The translations under genes and the position numbers were made by a program. A DNA stretch of 64,000 nucleotides from Ornithodoros turicata (taxonomy: Eukaryota; Arthropoda; Arachnida; Ixodida; Argasidae). The DNA is taken from contig NW_026999320.1 in NCBI RefSeq assembly GCF_037126465.1, positions 3,224,001-3,288,000 on the forward strand, given 5' to 3'. The notes under the pieces were generated by a model. That model was not told the origin of the DNA. It was given only the letters and a program-made list of their open reading frames with translations, and ran no database searches. Below are positions 45,476 through 55,564 of this stretch, piece after piece; within the stretch, counting starts at the first letter, position 1; each line of letters begins with the position of its first letter.

Positions 45476-45730
45476 TAGCTTCTATTTGTTCAGGTTTCTG
45501 TGCATAAGTCGTGTCAAATGGCGCCGTTAGCTTGGAATGGCTTGCGTAATGAGGGTCAACTTGTCTTCAGTTGGATTTTTTCTGTATAATCCATGCCGAA
45601 AGGTGTCTTATGTTGGAATAGTTTACGTGGTGACGTTCATGCCGTATTGTGTTCTCATGTTGGAAAAGCTTGTGTAGTGACAGCTATCTCACATTCAGTC
45701 AAGCTTTTGTGTACAACTCCTGCCTTTTAT
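45476..45730. repeat. Diverged satellite units at the right edge
   Basis: About three to four degraded 79-base units, recognisable by TGTTGGAA or TTGGAATGGCTTG, GTGACAGCT, TCAGTCAAGCTTTTGTGTAC and similar. Higher divergence at an array edge is expected when unequal exchange homogenises only the interior. Confidence 0.65.
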
Positions 45731-45834
45731 TTGTACGGTCTACTTCAAGGTAGAAGATTGTTACAGGAAACATTTTGGCTGTTCAAGGGAAGTTAAGCCA
45801 ATGCCATTGTTGGGGGTTTCCAAAGTGGCTGAAC

Positions 45835-46305
45835 AAACTTAAACTAAAGGAAATCTAAAACGTATCACTAAATTATCTTAGAACAAATCCAAAGGCACAG
45901 GCAAAATTACACCAAAATAAGCCAAAGGTAGCCAACAACTTTTCTTTGGGCAACAGGCCAAAGAGAGTCAAACAAACAAAACAAAAAACGCCAAAGATGG
46001 TCTGCAGATTTTATTTGGGCAACCGGCAAAAGAAAGTCAAACCAAAAAACAGCCAAAGGTGGTCTATAGATTTTGTTTGGGCAGCCGGCCAAAGAAAGTC
46101 AAACCAAAAAAAACAGCAAAAGGTAGTCTATAGATTTTGTTTGGGCAACCGGCCAAAGAAAGTCAAACAAAAGAAAAGCAAAAGGTGGTCTATCGATTTT
46201 GTTTGGGCGTTGGTCCAAAGAAAGTCAAAGTCAAAAGAAATACCAAACAACCCAAAGGATGTCCAAACAAAGTCAATTGACAGGCAAAGTCCATTTTCAT
46301 AAGGG
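45835..46305. repeat. Tandem repeat of about 62 bases and right subterminal words
   Basis: Four imperfect units of CCAAAGGTGGTCTATAGATT, then TTGTTTGGGCAACCGGCCAA and AGAAAGTCAAACC lie at about 45940-46215, flanked by single words. The lysine-rich open frame at 45946-46302 is only the repeat read in one frame. The tract is the right subterminal region of the GTCCCTT-ended element. Confidence 0.7.
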
Positions 46306-46319
46306 ACATTAGAACAATA

Positions 46320-46960
46320 AAAGGCACAAGATGTGACCCCACCCTAGATTTAATCGCTTTTTATCACGTTTCACACGTCTTTGTTTGGTACACACTGTGA
46401 CAAAACGACAAACATGAACCAAAACCATTGTTCAGATTTCCTCCGCCATTACTAGCGGGATCCGCCAGGCCTGGGATTTCTGGCCTGGCAACACGGGGAC
46501 GCCTACTGGCGGCTTCCTTAGTTTGACGGCAGTTTTGGATGAGCTCCGGTGACCTGGCAAGCGGTACTGCCCCGACGACCTTGTTATCGTCCGCGACAAA
46601 GATCCCTCAGAAGCCTAGCCTTCATTGGGACCGCAATATTCTATGAACTAACAATTTCCAACCCGCTCCGAGAATACAAAGCAGCGAAACACTTTTGTGA
46701 CGGTGACGGAGATACGCCAGAACAATTTACACTGCTTGCAGCAACTTGAAATCACCTAACTTTAGAGAATAGCCATCCCTTCCTATCAAACATTGTGTTT
46801 TTTACTTGACCTGCCGCAATTTCGTTATCATTACAGCACCCAGGGACATTTTAGTCCTATGAACCGTCCGTTCGGGCTGTCGCGCATGCGCATTAGTTGT
46901 AGGACGCGTGATTTCGCTCAAACAACCCGCTTGCTCTCAGTCGGCTCGACCGATTGGCAT
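46320..46960. other. No gene seen; one NRF-1-like site
   Basis: CGCGCATGCGCATTAG near 46880-46895 resembles an NRF-1 site and lies about 80 bases before a plus-strand ATG with a YY1-like motif. Otherwise nothing was recognised. Confidence 0.35.
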
Positions 46961-46970
46961 TGGCATCGCG

Positions 46971-46997
46971 ATGGAAGATGGCGGCGACTTTCAAGAG
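46971..46997 (+). promoter_or_regulatory. Possible transcription start and first codons with AAGATGGCGGC
   Basis: ATGGAAGATGGCGGCGAC overlaps an exact AAGATGGCGGC (46975-46985). The frame would start MEDGGDFQE and stops 4 codons later unless spliced at CAAGAG/GTGGAA, a weak donor. With the NRF-1-like site just upstream this looks like a promoter and 5' end of a plus-strand gene, possibly continuing at 48767, but the link is not shown. Confidence 0.3.
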
Positions 46998-47194
46998 GTG
47001 GAATGTTGAGTTGTCGAATTCTAGCGAACGTTACATTGGGATTGCCACGTACGTTGACTGTTTCGAACAATGTGTATCATATGCGGGAAGTTGTTGGATG
47101 TAACGATGTAGTGAATTGGGTATTTCACACGTTTCAACGTTCAATCTTGCCGTGCTGCTTGGGCATTTGTGCAACACGGGTACGTACCATTTTC

Positions 47195-47385
47195 TGTTCA
47201 GTCAATATGGGCTGTACGCGGGCAATATGGGGCCCATATTGCCCATTTTCAGCCAATATGGGAAAATCTTGGCGAAACGGGTCCCATATTGGACCTGTAT
47301 CGCCAATGACCAGCCAATATGGGCCCAATATTGTGTGCTGCTTGGACAGCACGTTTCCCAGCCAATATTTCAATAAGAAACGATG
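47195..47385. repeat. CCAATATGG word tract, copy 2
   Basis: About ten CAATATGGG, CCCATATTG and CCAATATT words in 180 bases in both orientations. Some form longer palindromes, for example CAATATGGGGCCCATATTG. Same words as 34440-34560. Confidence 0.65.
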
Positions 47386-47399
47386 TGAGGTTAACAAAA

Positions 47400-48760
47400 A
47401 CCATGTATATAATCTCCCGTGCTGCGTTCTGGACAAAAAAAAAATGTAAAGGGAAGATATACTCGCATGGCAGAAAGAGATCGTTCTGTAGAATCACAGC
47501 CGTTGTTTTAGCCGTGTATGCGTTTAGTGTGATTTATATCAAGCATCGCCGCAGAAAGAGTCTTTTAGTGAAGGACCGCGGTGTCTTGCCTCGCAAATAT
47601 GGACACACCGAAGCAGCCCAAATAATTACTTCACGCAGTTAGATCACGCTTAGGCCAGTATTGATGTCAACTTAATCAAGTTACTTAGTAAGTGGTAACA
47701 CCTCCTTGAGATACAAGACTTATCTCCTTTTGAAGTACAGCACTTCTTTTTTTTTTTTGTTTCTTCCTTCATTTGCTCTTATTATTTGCAGGTGAAATTG
47801 AATGTCATTCTCGCGTACTCACATGCTTTTGCTGAATAGAACTGCAGCGTGAACAAAGCTGCGTAGGGATGGGGGCCTGCCATCCACTGCTGACTTTGTC
47901 ATGCTTGTTATGTGGAGCACGTTGCAAAAAATGCAGCTGCACATCTGACATTATCATCGTCATCTAAAAGGGAGTGTGGTAGCACTGCCGCAAAACCAGG
48001 CAAAATTTCTGATATATCTCCTATGACACTTTCCGCAGTTTGCACACTTTTCTTCAGCGTCAGTCTCTCTCATAGGAGTCATTTTCCATTAACAGTGACT
48101 CCCATCTTACATTTTAATGTGCGAGGGCTCTCTTGCACTACACATGTACGATTTGGAGCTTGAAACTGGAGCCCTGGTCGACCCTGTGTATGAAATGATA
48201 CCAACTGAATCATGTCAGACGAGATGTTTAGTGGAAGATGGCTTTCTTGGTTGTGGATTCTGCGTGACAAAGATGTAACACGATATGCTTTTCTAAAGAA
48301 GATAAGTGATGTTATGCTGTATGAATAACGATAATATACATTTTTCAAGTTCAATATTTATTCTTGCATATATGCATTTCAAGATACAATGAATGTGCAG
48401 GGAGGTGACAAAAACAATACGTTCATTGTTTTGTGACCTCCCTGCAATGACAATATATATCTCAGGAGTCACAATGTACAGGTACACAATGTAAATTTGT
48501 TGCACCCAATTTTCATACATGCTGAATTTTAAATTTTTGTTTTGCTGCCTATGTGTTAAGTATATTACAAATTGCTTAATTCAAAGAACACTTAATTTCG
48601 AGCTTTTTGCTCCCATCTAAGCTATTCCTATCCTGAAGGAACCGACACTTCGACACCATAAAATATTCAGTAGGTTTCACTCTGGCATGCCCTGCCACTG
48701 CAAATTTCCTGCATTGAAATCATTCAAACTGTGTCATCATCTTAAATACGTCAATATTTT
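47400..48760. other. No recognised gene; one hairpin
   Basis: Open frames have no motif. A hairpin with arms TGCAGGGAGGTGACAAAA and TTTTGTGACCTCCCTGCA (about 48396-48446) has a short loop and one mismatch. Confidence 0.4.
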
Positions 48761-48766
48761 TGCAGG

Positions 48767-48835
48767 CAGTTGACATGCTGGAGGACACTTCTGCTGTAGC
48801 TAAGGCAACTACAGAGAGTTCCAAGAGGCCGAAGG
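48767..48835 (+). CDS. Isolated internal exon, function unknown
   Basis: TATTTTTGCAG acceptor, then 23 codons AVDMLEDTSAVAKATTESSK and RPK, then AAG/GTAAAC. Both splice sites are good and the length is a multiple of three. No domain is recognisable and no neighbouring exon was firmly identified. Confidence 0.4.
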
Positions 48836-48839
48836 TAAA

Positions 48840-50080
48840 CCTACAGCTGCATGAATCTGATCTACAGTAGTGCATTCTCGAGAAATAATTTTCATCTTAT
48901 AGCGTATATGTGCATGCCTATTAAGTAAAACAATGATCACAGTTCCCCAACACGTTTTAATTCCTGAGGCTGTATACTGTAGAGGTGGGTTAGATCTACA
49001 ACAGTTAATACAAGGTATTATATACTATGAATACCTTTAAAAATCTCATGTGACACATATGCTTTTACTTTTTGGAGGTGCTGCGGTGATCGAAGTTTGT
49101 GGGCACTGCTCAGGTTTTGCACCCATTTCTTGAGTATGTCGAGGCAGCTGTGACGGAGAGAACATTGGTTTGGATGCAACTAGTTAAAAATAAATATGTT
49201 GTTTAGTAAGAGCATTGCATAAATGTTTAAAACATCAGTTTAAAACATAATTTACAATACCGATAATTTTTAAAAATTTCAACGTTTAAACGCTGTTCTA
49301 AAAACAATTATAGCTTCATCACCAAGACCCAATGCTGGGTGAAGGGGCCTAAGGTGTATATAAAACTCTCTCAATTGATGTGTTTCATGATGTGAAAATG
49401 TGCATGCACTGAGGTGGTTCTTCCCCGTAAAGTAGGAAGCCGTGGATGAGGAACATGACACTTATCTGTAAGCTAGATCGCATCAAACTGCACAGACGAT
49501 CTTCTGGGTAGCCCCGTGAGGAAACCTGTATTGAGAGACCACTTTTGCCTTAAACACTGCTACAAATAACACGACAAGCTACAAATTATTATTATCGCAA
49601 CAAGCTGACAACTTAGCTCAGACACAAAGGCGGTATCCAAGCCACACCACCGTTACCTAGGATTATTTGTCACAAATCAAACCGAGGCACTGAACAATAC
49701 CAATACATGAAAAAGATTGGCTCTCTTGGTCTCATTACGTCGTAATACTGAACTTGTGCGCGAAAGTGATTCAAAGAAATGACTGTGCACTTGCTTCCGT
49801 AGAGAACACCGTGTACCGTGCTATCAATGTATGCAGAAAAGCGCTCGAGTGCTCACACATATTGATGACACCACTATCAGTGTAGTGTAACATGTTCTCT
49901 CCAGCATATTATGCACTCAAACTGTATTTGCCGCAGGGTAAAATGCAAGTGTGTTCGATTGAACGATTCGGAAGAGCGATCAAACAACTTGCACCCAGTA
50001 GTGGTTTTGGGCGAAAAACGCTTCATAATTGTCAAATAAATGGACAGAATGGACGCCTACTTATTCTTTTTATTCCTTAA
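48840..50080. other. No recognised gene
   Basis: A minus frame at 49279-49461 might be related to the THAP-like exon at 50083-50164 but shows no zinc ligands in the right order. Confidence 0.3.
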
Positions 50081-50091
50081 TAAAGAATGAC

Positions 50092-50164
50092 TCACCTGTA
50101 GAAATTTCAGCCCTGTATTCTTGCCGGTACGGTTGGTACGACCGTAATTGCAAGAAGTTGCCAT
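50092..50164 (-). CDS. First exon of a THAP-like gene, zinc ligand changed
   Basis: Minus strand from the ATG at 50164 reads MATSCNYGRTNRTGKNTGLK then FLQ and donor CAG/GTGAGT. The pattern C-x(2-4)-C...NRTGKNxGLxF is how a THAP domain begins; here the second Cys position is Arg (CGT where TGT is expected). A YY1-like AAGATGGCGGC (plus strand 50195-50205) lies 31 bases upstream, in keeping with a promoter. The second exon with the Trp and CxxH was not found on the left. The CGT may be a single transition, so this could be a decayed copy. Confidence 0.4.
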
Positions 50165-50194
50165 GATCGCTGGGGCGACTGTTTAGGGTACAGT

Positions 50195-50205
50195 AAGATG
50201 GCGGC
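50195..50205. promoter_or_regulatory. YY1-like motif AAGATGGCGGC
   Basis: Exact copy of the motif also seen at 30494 and 46975. Just upstream of the THAP-like first exon. A second, variant AAGATGGCGCC lies near 50290. Confidence 0.4.
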
Positions 50206-50559
50206 CGGTTGCCGCACGCTCGCGCTCCCTATCCGCGATCCAGCCTTTTACAATCGAGATGAGTCGCAAACACTTAGCTGACAAAAACAAAGATGGCGCC
50301 GGGCTAGACTGATTCAGCCATGCGGATGGAGACGTCCGATCGGCTCGGGTTTTGTATATCTCCAAAATAATTGTTAACAATATTTGTTTTCGGTCCCGAT
50401 AAAGTTCTTTTAGTTTTGGTTCTTTTTAGTTTATAATTAACTATTTTCAAACTATTTTTGATATTATTATCACAGTTCACATATTGGAAATATGGACACC
50501 ATTGCTATTGTTATCATGCGTTCCTTTGCCCTTTTCTTGCTGCAAGCAGTGCTCATGGA

Positions 50560-50790
50560 CATCGACTTTCAACTTTTGACTGTGTCAACGAAGTAAGATC
50601 TGTTCAAATGTCCATAGATAGACGTCCCACGGATCATGAAATTTCTACATCCATTTAGGGACGTCCGTGGGCTAACGAAATTTCGTTGTCCGAGGGCTGA
50701 TCTCCGAGGGACATCGTGCGGGTGTCCCGTCTCGGACACGGATGTAAGGATCAATCTCAGATGTCCGGGAAACAATATGTTCCGTCTGGG
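50560..50790. repeat. GGACRTCC word tract before the Tnp2-type gene
   Basis: ATGGACATCG, ATGTCC, AGACGTCCCACGGATC, GGGACGTCCGTGGG, GGGACATCG, GTGTCCC, GATGTCCGGG recur in both orientations. Similar words occur at 19086-19300 and 21110-21350. It precedes the transposase start by about 190 bases and may be its left subterminal region. Confidence 0.5.
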
Positions 50791-50981
50791 ATCAGCGCGA
50801 CGCAGTATTCCGCGCAGGAATACAGAACGAGAAGGCAGGCAAACAATTCATCTGCGAGCTGCGTGGTAAACATGAATGGTAGCAACTGTGGGCAAGCTTT
50901 TCGGCCGGTGTTCTGATGTGAGTTTTGCGCAGTTTTGACGTCTATGGCTTTTCAGTGACCTAGCAAAACAAAAGCGCAGAA

Positions 50982-52810
50982 ATGTCTGAGCAGAAAAAGC
51001 GAAAATGCTACATGGAGCCACCATTCGTAATACCACGGCAAACTCTTCACAATCGGAGAAAAAGAGGTAAGTATTGTGGAAGTTGCACGAATCCTTGTTT
51101 TAATTGGCGCTAAGATGTACCGGTGTTGAAGTAGTGTACCAACCTGCGATATCCAAATTTGTAAATGTACCTTCTGTGTGACGCACGCTTACCTACACAG
51201 ACTTGCCCACAGCAAAGCCTGAGCCTATTTCCTAGCACAGCAAATCTTATTTCTGGGCATTGGTCAGTGCTGATGGGTTCTCTTATCACTAGTTCGAGCT
51301 TCTACATCAAAAACGCACTATCAAACTCAACCGAAAAGAGTAGGCATTACGTAGAATTCCGGTGTCTAGACTAATAATGATCATGGAAATATGATGAAAA
51401 GTTGAAAATTTGCATTTTTCCATTTACTTTGTAGCAGTAATGTTCCATGACTTTCCGTCTTTCTCTTTAGCTGCACACAATGCTGCAAACAACAATGCGG
51501 ATGCCTCCAAGGAACTACAGCAGCCTTCCTTGGCACAGGAGATGGCTGAGCACGTTTCTGAGACAGGCACTGAGCAGGAACATGGCAATCATGGGACATC
51601 ACCCCCTTGTAGTGACCACAGCCCAGATCAAGAGGACAGTGTTGATCTCATGGACTCAGGCAGCACAGATGTCGGCGTTGCTGCTAGCGATGACACACTC
51701 AGTGAACACAGTGCTTTCGAAGATGATTGTGACATTGATGAGACTGCTTCTGAGCCGTATGAATCATCTCAACCTGACACGGACCCTGAAGATAGTTTTC
51801 ACGAAGACCCTGAGGATGACATCATCGACATGGCTGAATTTATGAAGGAGTACTCAGAGACTCTGCCACATCAAACGACGACAAAAGCGCAAGCCCTACT
51901 ACTTATTGTGACCATTGTTGTCACTGCTGGTCTCTCTAGGACTCAGGCATATGGACTTCTTAAATTGATTAATGTATTGCTCGGAGACAGGGTGCTACCA
52001 ATCAGTAAGTACATGCTGTGTAAGCTATGGAATAAGAACAAAAGAGGCGTTCTGGATCTCCATTATCTGTGTGAGGGGTGTGAAGCTGTACTTGCGCAGT
52101 CAAGCAAAACAACAGATAAATCCCTGACATGTCACATATGCAGCACTAAGTATGACGTGGCAGATCTTACAGCAGCTGGTAGTTTCTTTGCCATTTTGAA
52201 CATAAAGGGTCAGCTGCAGCCACTGATGAAACGTTTTTCAGTTTCTATCCTGGAGAACACCAGGAAAATACGTTCAAGGCTGTCATCATCAGAACTGCGT
52301 GACATCACTGATGGCACCTACTACAAAAATGTCCAAAAAAGCGTCAACTGCCATGACATGGACCTGACCGTTACTTTAAATAGTGATGGCTTCCAAGTTT
52401 TCAAGTCAACAACGTCATCTCTGTGGCCCATCCAACTCATGCCGAATGAACTTCCGCTACCTTCGCGCTGGTATAACATTATTGTCGCAGGCCTATGGTT
52501 TTCAAAAGCACATCCAAACATGCTACTCCTCAAGGCTTTCGTTGACAAATTCAACGATATGGGTCCAGTTCCATGGAGGAACTTCCACACCGATGAAATG
52601 ATTCTGTCAACCATCCGTGCAGTGGCGTGTGTTGTTGATGCACCAGCCCGGGCCATGGTGTTAAGCCGGAAACAGTATAAAGGCTATGACGGGTGTACAT
52701 GGTGTTACCACCCCGGGAAATATGTGGACGGTACAATGAAAAACATATCGGGCTCTTTTTACAGAAAAAGCTCTGGAAAAAAAAACGCCCAGAACGATCT
52801 GTTTATTTGA
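50982..52810 (+). CDS. Tnp2-family (CACTA/EnSpm-type) transposase, 3'-truncated
   Basis: Exon 1 (50982-51066) gives MSEQKKRKCYMEPPFVIPRQ then TLHNRRKR, a basic, NLS-like start, donor G/GTAAGT. Exon 2 from 51471 (acceptor CTCTTTAG) joins in phase and stays open to a TGA at 52810, about 474 residues in total. An acidic Ser/Asp/Glu-rich region (about 60-150) is followed by a zinc-ribbon-like pair CEGC...CHIC and then MDLTVTLNSDGFQVFKSTTS, WPIQLMPNELPLPSRWYNII, AGLWFSKAHPNML and GYDGCTWCYHPGKY. This is the N-terminal half of the Tnp2 transposase family, with its SDG aspartate and CxWC-HPG block. The second half is missing: near 52750 the reading runs into the TTACAGA tract. Known family members cut and paste CACTA elements. 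The gene is preceded by GGACRTCC words. Confidence 0.7.
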
Positions 52811-53005
52811 CAGAATGTCTGTTCATAGTATTTACAGAAACCTTGTCAAAATTACAGAGAACTTAGTAAATGTACAGAATATCCGTACTTTTTGATTACA
52901 GAGCAATTTTACAGAATTTCTGTTCAGTGCATTTACAGAAGCACTGTGCAGTTTACAGATAACTTGGTAAAAGTACAGAATATCTGTACCTTTTTTATAA
53001 TAGAG
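52745..53005. repeat. TTACAGA word tract that truncates the transposase
   Basis: TTTACAGA, TCTGTTCA, TACAGAATATCCGTAC, TACAGAATTTCTGTTC and TTACAGAAGC recur about 12 times in 260 bases, in both orientations. Such density without a fixed period resembles a subterminal region of another transposon inserted in the ORF. Confidence 0.55.
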
Positions 53006-53240
53006 CGTTTCCGCGTGGACAGACTTACAGGGCTTCCCAGCTCTGGTGAAACCCCTGTATTAAATGCCCATGGGGTATTGCTTTTTTTTCTTTCTTCATA
53101 TACATGTACACATATCGCAATGTACCTGTATACATGTATATGAAGAAAGAAAAAAAGCAATACCCCATGGGCATTTAATACAGAGGTTTCACCAGCCAGA
53201 ACCGGAAAGCTCTGTAAGTATCCTGGCCACACGGAAGTTC
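53005..53240. repeat. Foldback with about 90-100-bp arms
   Basis: The left arm TTCCGCGTGGACAG, ACTTACAG, then CTGGTGAAACCCCTGTATTA, AATGCCCATGGGGTATTGC is matched inverted on the right, ending ACACGGAA near 53240. The arms surround a short TATATGTACA-rich loop. It lies right after the TTACAGA tract. Confidence 0.75.
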
Positions 53241-54464
53241 TCGGTGAAGGTTCATATAGCCAATGGAGAACCTGAGGAGTGGAGGTTGTAAGGATCACGA
53301 GAGACCGTTTTTGCCCTTCGCCATTGCTGCATGCCTGGGATGCCGTACACCAAAACATCCAAGGCACCGATCCAAACATGTGTGACTTTGTAGCATGCTT
53401 TGATGCAAAACATGTGATATGCTGTGCATAAAATCGAGCTGTGAGATTACACATAGTCCAAGACTATTTTCTTTGAGGCATGCTATTAAGTGAGGATGCA
53501 TTTTGCCCCAGACCACGTGACCAGATGAGCACGTTAGACTGATTTGCCTAAGTAGAGTTCACATTGGGAATGCCGAGGGTTTTGTGGGTGTAGGCCGGGT
53601 ACGGGACGCGTATTTCCAAACCCTCACCGATACGGGACGGCGGCTGCGGCGGCGCCTGCCTGAAACCCGGAAAACGCGAGACGGTTCTGAACGGAGAAGA
53701 ATAAGACGCATTTGCAAACGACAGGGGGCGAAGGCACCGAGGTGAAAACAGTGAAAACAAGGCAGTTTTTTGTTAGGTCTAGCAAGGTAGTGTAGTGTTT
53801 TGTAGTGTAGTGTAGTGTACTGTAGTGTCTGTGTTATCTAGCGCTCGCCCATCTGCGTTATCTGAAGGCACCAACTTTCGCTCCTGTGGATGTGACGATC
53901 TTGAAGAGTAGCAAGCCTTCGTTATGGCTAAGAACTCTTACTACATAACAAGATGATCTTGATGCACTAGGTAAGAAGATAGCGGTTCGATACATGAACG
54001 TAGTGATAATTGAATCAGCAGTCGTCCTTTGAATAATAAGTTGAAAAGGTCTTTCTGTATCGACGCGAATAATTAGGGAGTTTTAGTTTTGGTGTCGTCC
54101 ACAAGAAATAACGCCGGCATGATACGCGAGGATATATGCCGTGCGACTATTGATATATGCGTGCAATACGCCTGCACGGCTTCGACGTCGTATCTCTTCG
54201 AATCCCTCGTTTCATCTGAAGCTTCGAGAAAGGTCACACTTAATATGCATATTTACAGTTTTGTTGAGGCTCAGAGGAAACAAGGAAGGAGGAGGCTAAA
54301 GCTGCTTTTCTGAATGGTGACGAAACTGAAACTACATACATGACTTCAGGATGTACCAGAAAGTGCTTCAAGGCATTGCAAGAGAGAATCTAGTTCTCAT
54401 ATCATAGGTGCATGGCGGTTTAACTCAAGCGTTTCGTTGTGTTATTTATTTTATATTTTCCGGT
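53241..54464. other. No recognised gene; short microsatellite
   Basis: Besides the GC-rich repeat at 53595-53680, a (TAGTG)n microsatellite with some gaps runs from about 53789 to 53830. Nothing else was recognised. Confidence 0.45.
53595..53680 (+). repeat. GC-rich repeat, copy 1
   Basis: CGCGTATTTCCAAACCCT, CACCGATACGGGACGGCGG and GGCGCCTGCCTGAAACCCGG. The same 75-80 bases occur inverted at 61860-61945. The shared reading YAYFQTLTDTGRR could be coding, but may also be chance. Confidence 0.55.
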
Positions 54465-55138
54465 CTAATGTCCTTGACCATGCTGTTTTGCATGGGGAAC
54501 ATTCATTTTTATGCTGGAGCTCAGTGTGTGGCATCGCTTCTTTGCCTTCTTTGATACAGGCTCTTTTGGAGGTCGACCAGCTGGTATCCTCTTTGATCCC
54601 CTTGTGACTCCTTCACGCCTTCTTCCTATAGCTGTTGGCTGAACCTTGATTCTTCCACCCTTGCGTGCATGGCTACCAAGTGCAGCACTCATAGTAATTG
54701 CTGCTCCAACTGCACCACACCCTGTTTTGATGCTCTTGAGGTGTGAATCAATCTTCCCCAGGCACTTTTCAAACGTGTTGTTATATCCAACTAGTGCGTA
54801 CAGTCGCTGACGCTCGCTTTGGACAGCCTGGAGGTTACCTTGTGTGCCCTAATGTTCCCAAATGCATTGTCACAGTTATAGCAAAAGCCTCACATGCTGG
54901 TATCTGTAAAGAACCATATGATTTAAATACATACCTGATCAACATAATCTGGTTCGCTGAAGCCAGATGTTGATGGCTGTACATCAAGAGAAGGGGATGC
55001 ACATGTTTGTTGGTCTGTATCATGTACCACCGGGTATTGTGTCTGTGGGTCGTCCATGCTCTCCTGGAACCCGCAGAAAATCTCATAGGGTGGACATTTG
55101 TCACCAAGGGCTAGCCTCCCCAACTCAAGGCGCTTCAC
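54465..55138 (-). CDS. Two 3' exons of a SWIM-transposon-like protein tail
   Basis: Minus-strand exon 55138-54935 (acceptor CTAG) reads VKRLELGRLALGDKCPPYEI and ends PSTSGFSEPDYVDQ at CAG/GTATGT. Exon 54846-54465 (acceptor CATTAG) joins in phase 0, reads GTQGNLQAVQSERQRLYALV then LGSHARKGGRIKVQPTAIGR, RGSKRIPAGRPPKEP and ends HAKQHGQGH with a stop. The VQPTAxxRRR...GSKR...AGRPP tail is, as far as I recall, typical of the C-termini of SWIM-domain, transposon-derived proteins of arachnids. The catalytic and SWIM parts would be upstream, and were not found. Both exons are free of stops, so the copy may be intact here. The function is inferred only from the tail. Confidence 0.5.
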
Positions 55139-55560
55139 CTAGTCCACTTTGAGAACTGACATATCTATGTAACGTACCAGCGGTGACGTGAAAACAGACA
55201 GGCGGGGATAACAAAAAAGAAAAGAGGAAAAAAGGAGAGAGGGGAAAAGCACCTACGCTCTGGAACAGGAAACGAAACTACATGTTCCTCATGTGCATTC
55301 GCACATGTGAAGTATAATACCAGCCAAGGCCAAGACAGGGGAATTGGCTAAAAAAAAGCGCCAGAAATGGCTCACACAGTGTGTGGTAAAAGCGGGGAGA
55401 GAGAACCTCAGGACTCGCATCGGACGGGTCGAACACATATACAATATTCTCAATATATAGAATCAATATATCAATATATACAAAATTCTCAAAATGTAGA
55501 TATAAATATAGTATATTCATCACGAAGGATGGCAATAATTGAAGCTATAGTTTAGAACTT
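55139..55560. other. No recognised gene
   Basis: An AGGAAAAAAGGAGAGAGGGG purine-rich run and an A/T-rich block with AATATATC words (about 55440-55510). No coding motif. Confidence 0.4.
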
Positions 55561-55564
55561 TGAG

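Larger units (their letters stand above)
39669..46307. mobile_element. 6.6-kb candidate DNA transposon with GTCCCTT ends, BEN gene and satellite
   Basis: The left end GTCCCTTGCAAAAAATTTTT and the right end read inward GTCCCTTATGAAAATGGACT share GTCCCTTxxxAAAA. Inside the left end (39690-39960) are CTTTTGAC, GTCAAAAG and CAATTG words; inside the right end (45835-46305) are CCAAAG, GTCAAAC and GTCAATTGAC words. Between lie a minus-strand BEN-domain gene and a 3-kb satellite array. No target duplication or transposase was found, so the boundaries are tentative. Confidence 0.45.

Noticed and set aside
42990..45507. A family of 66-77-residue proteins in the satellite
   Set aside because: The frames are by-products of a 79-base repeat, which changes frame each unit; they have no start context, splice sites or independent conservation.
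45946..46302. 118-residue lysine-rich protein
   Set aside because: It is a roughly 62-base tandem repeat read in one frame, with a second open frame on the other strand.
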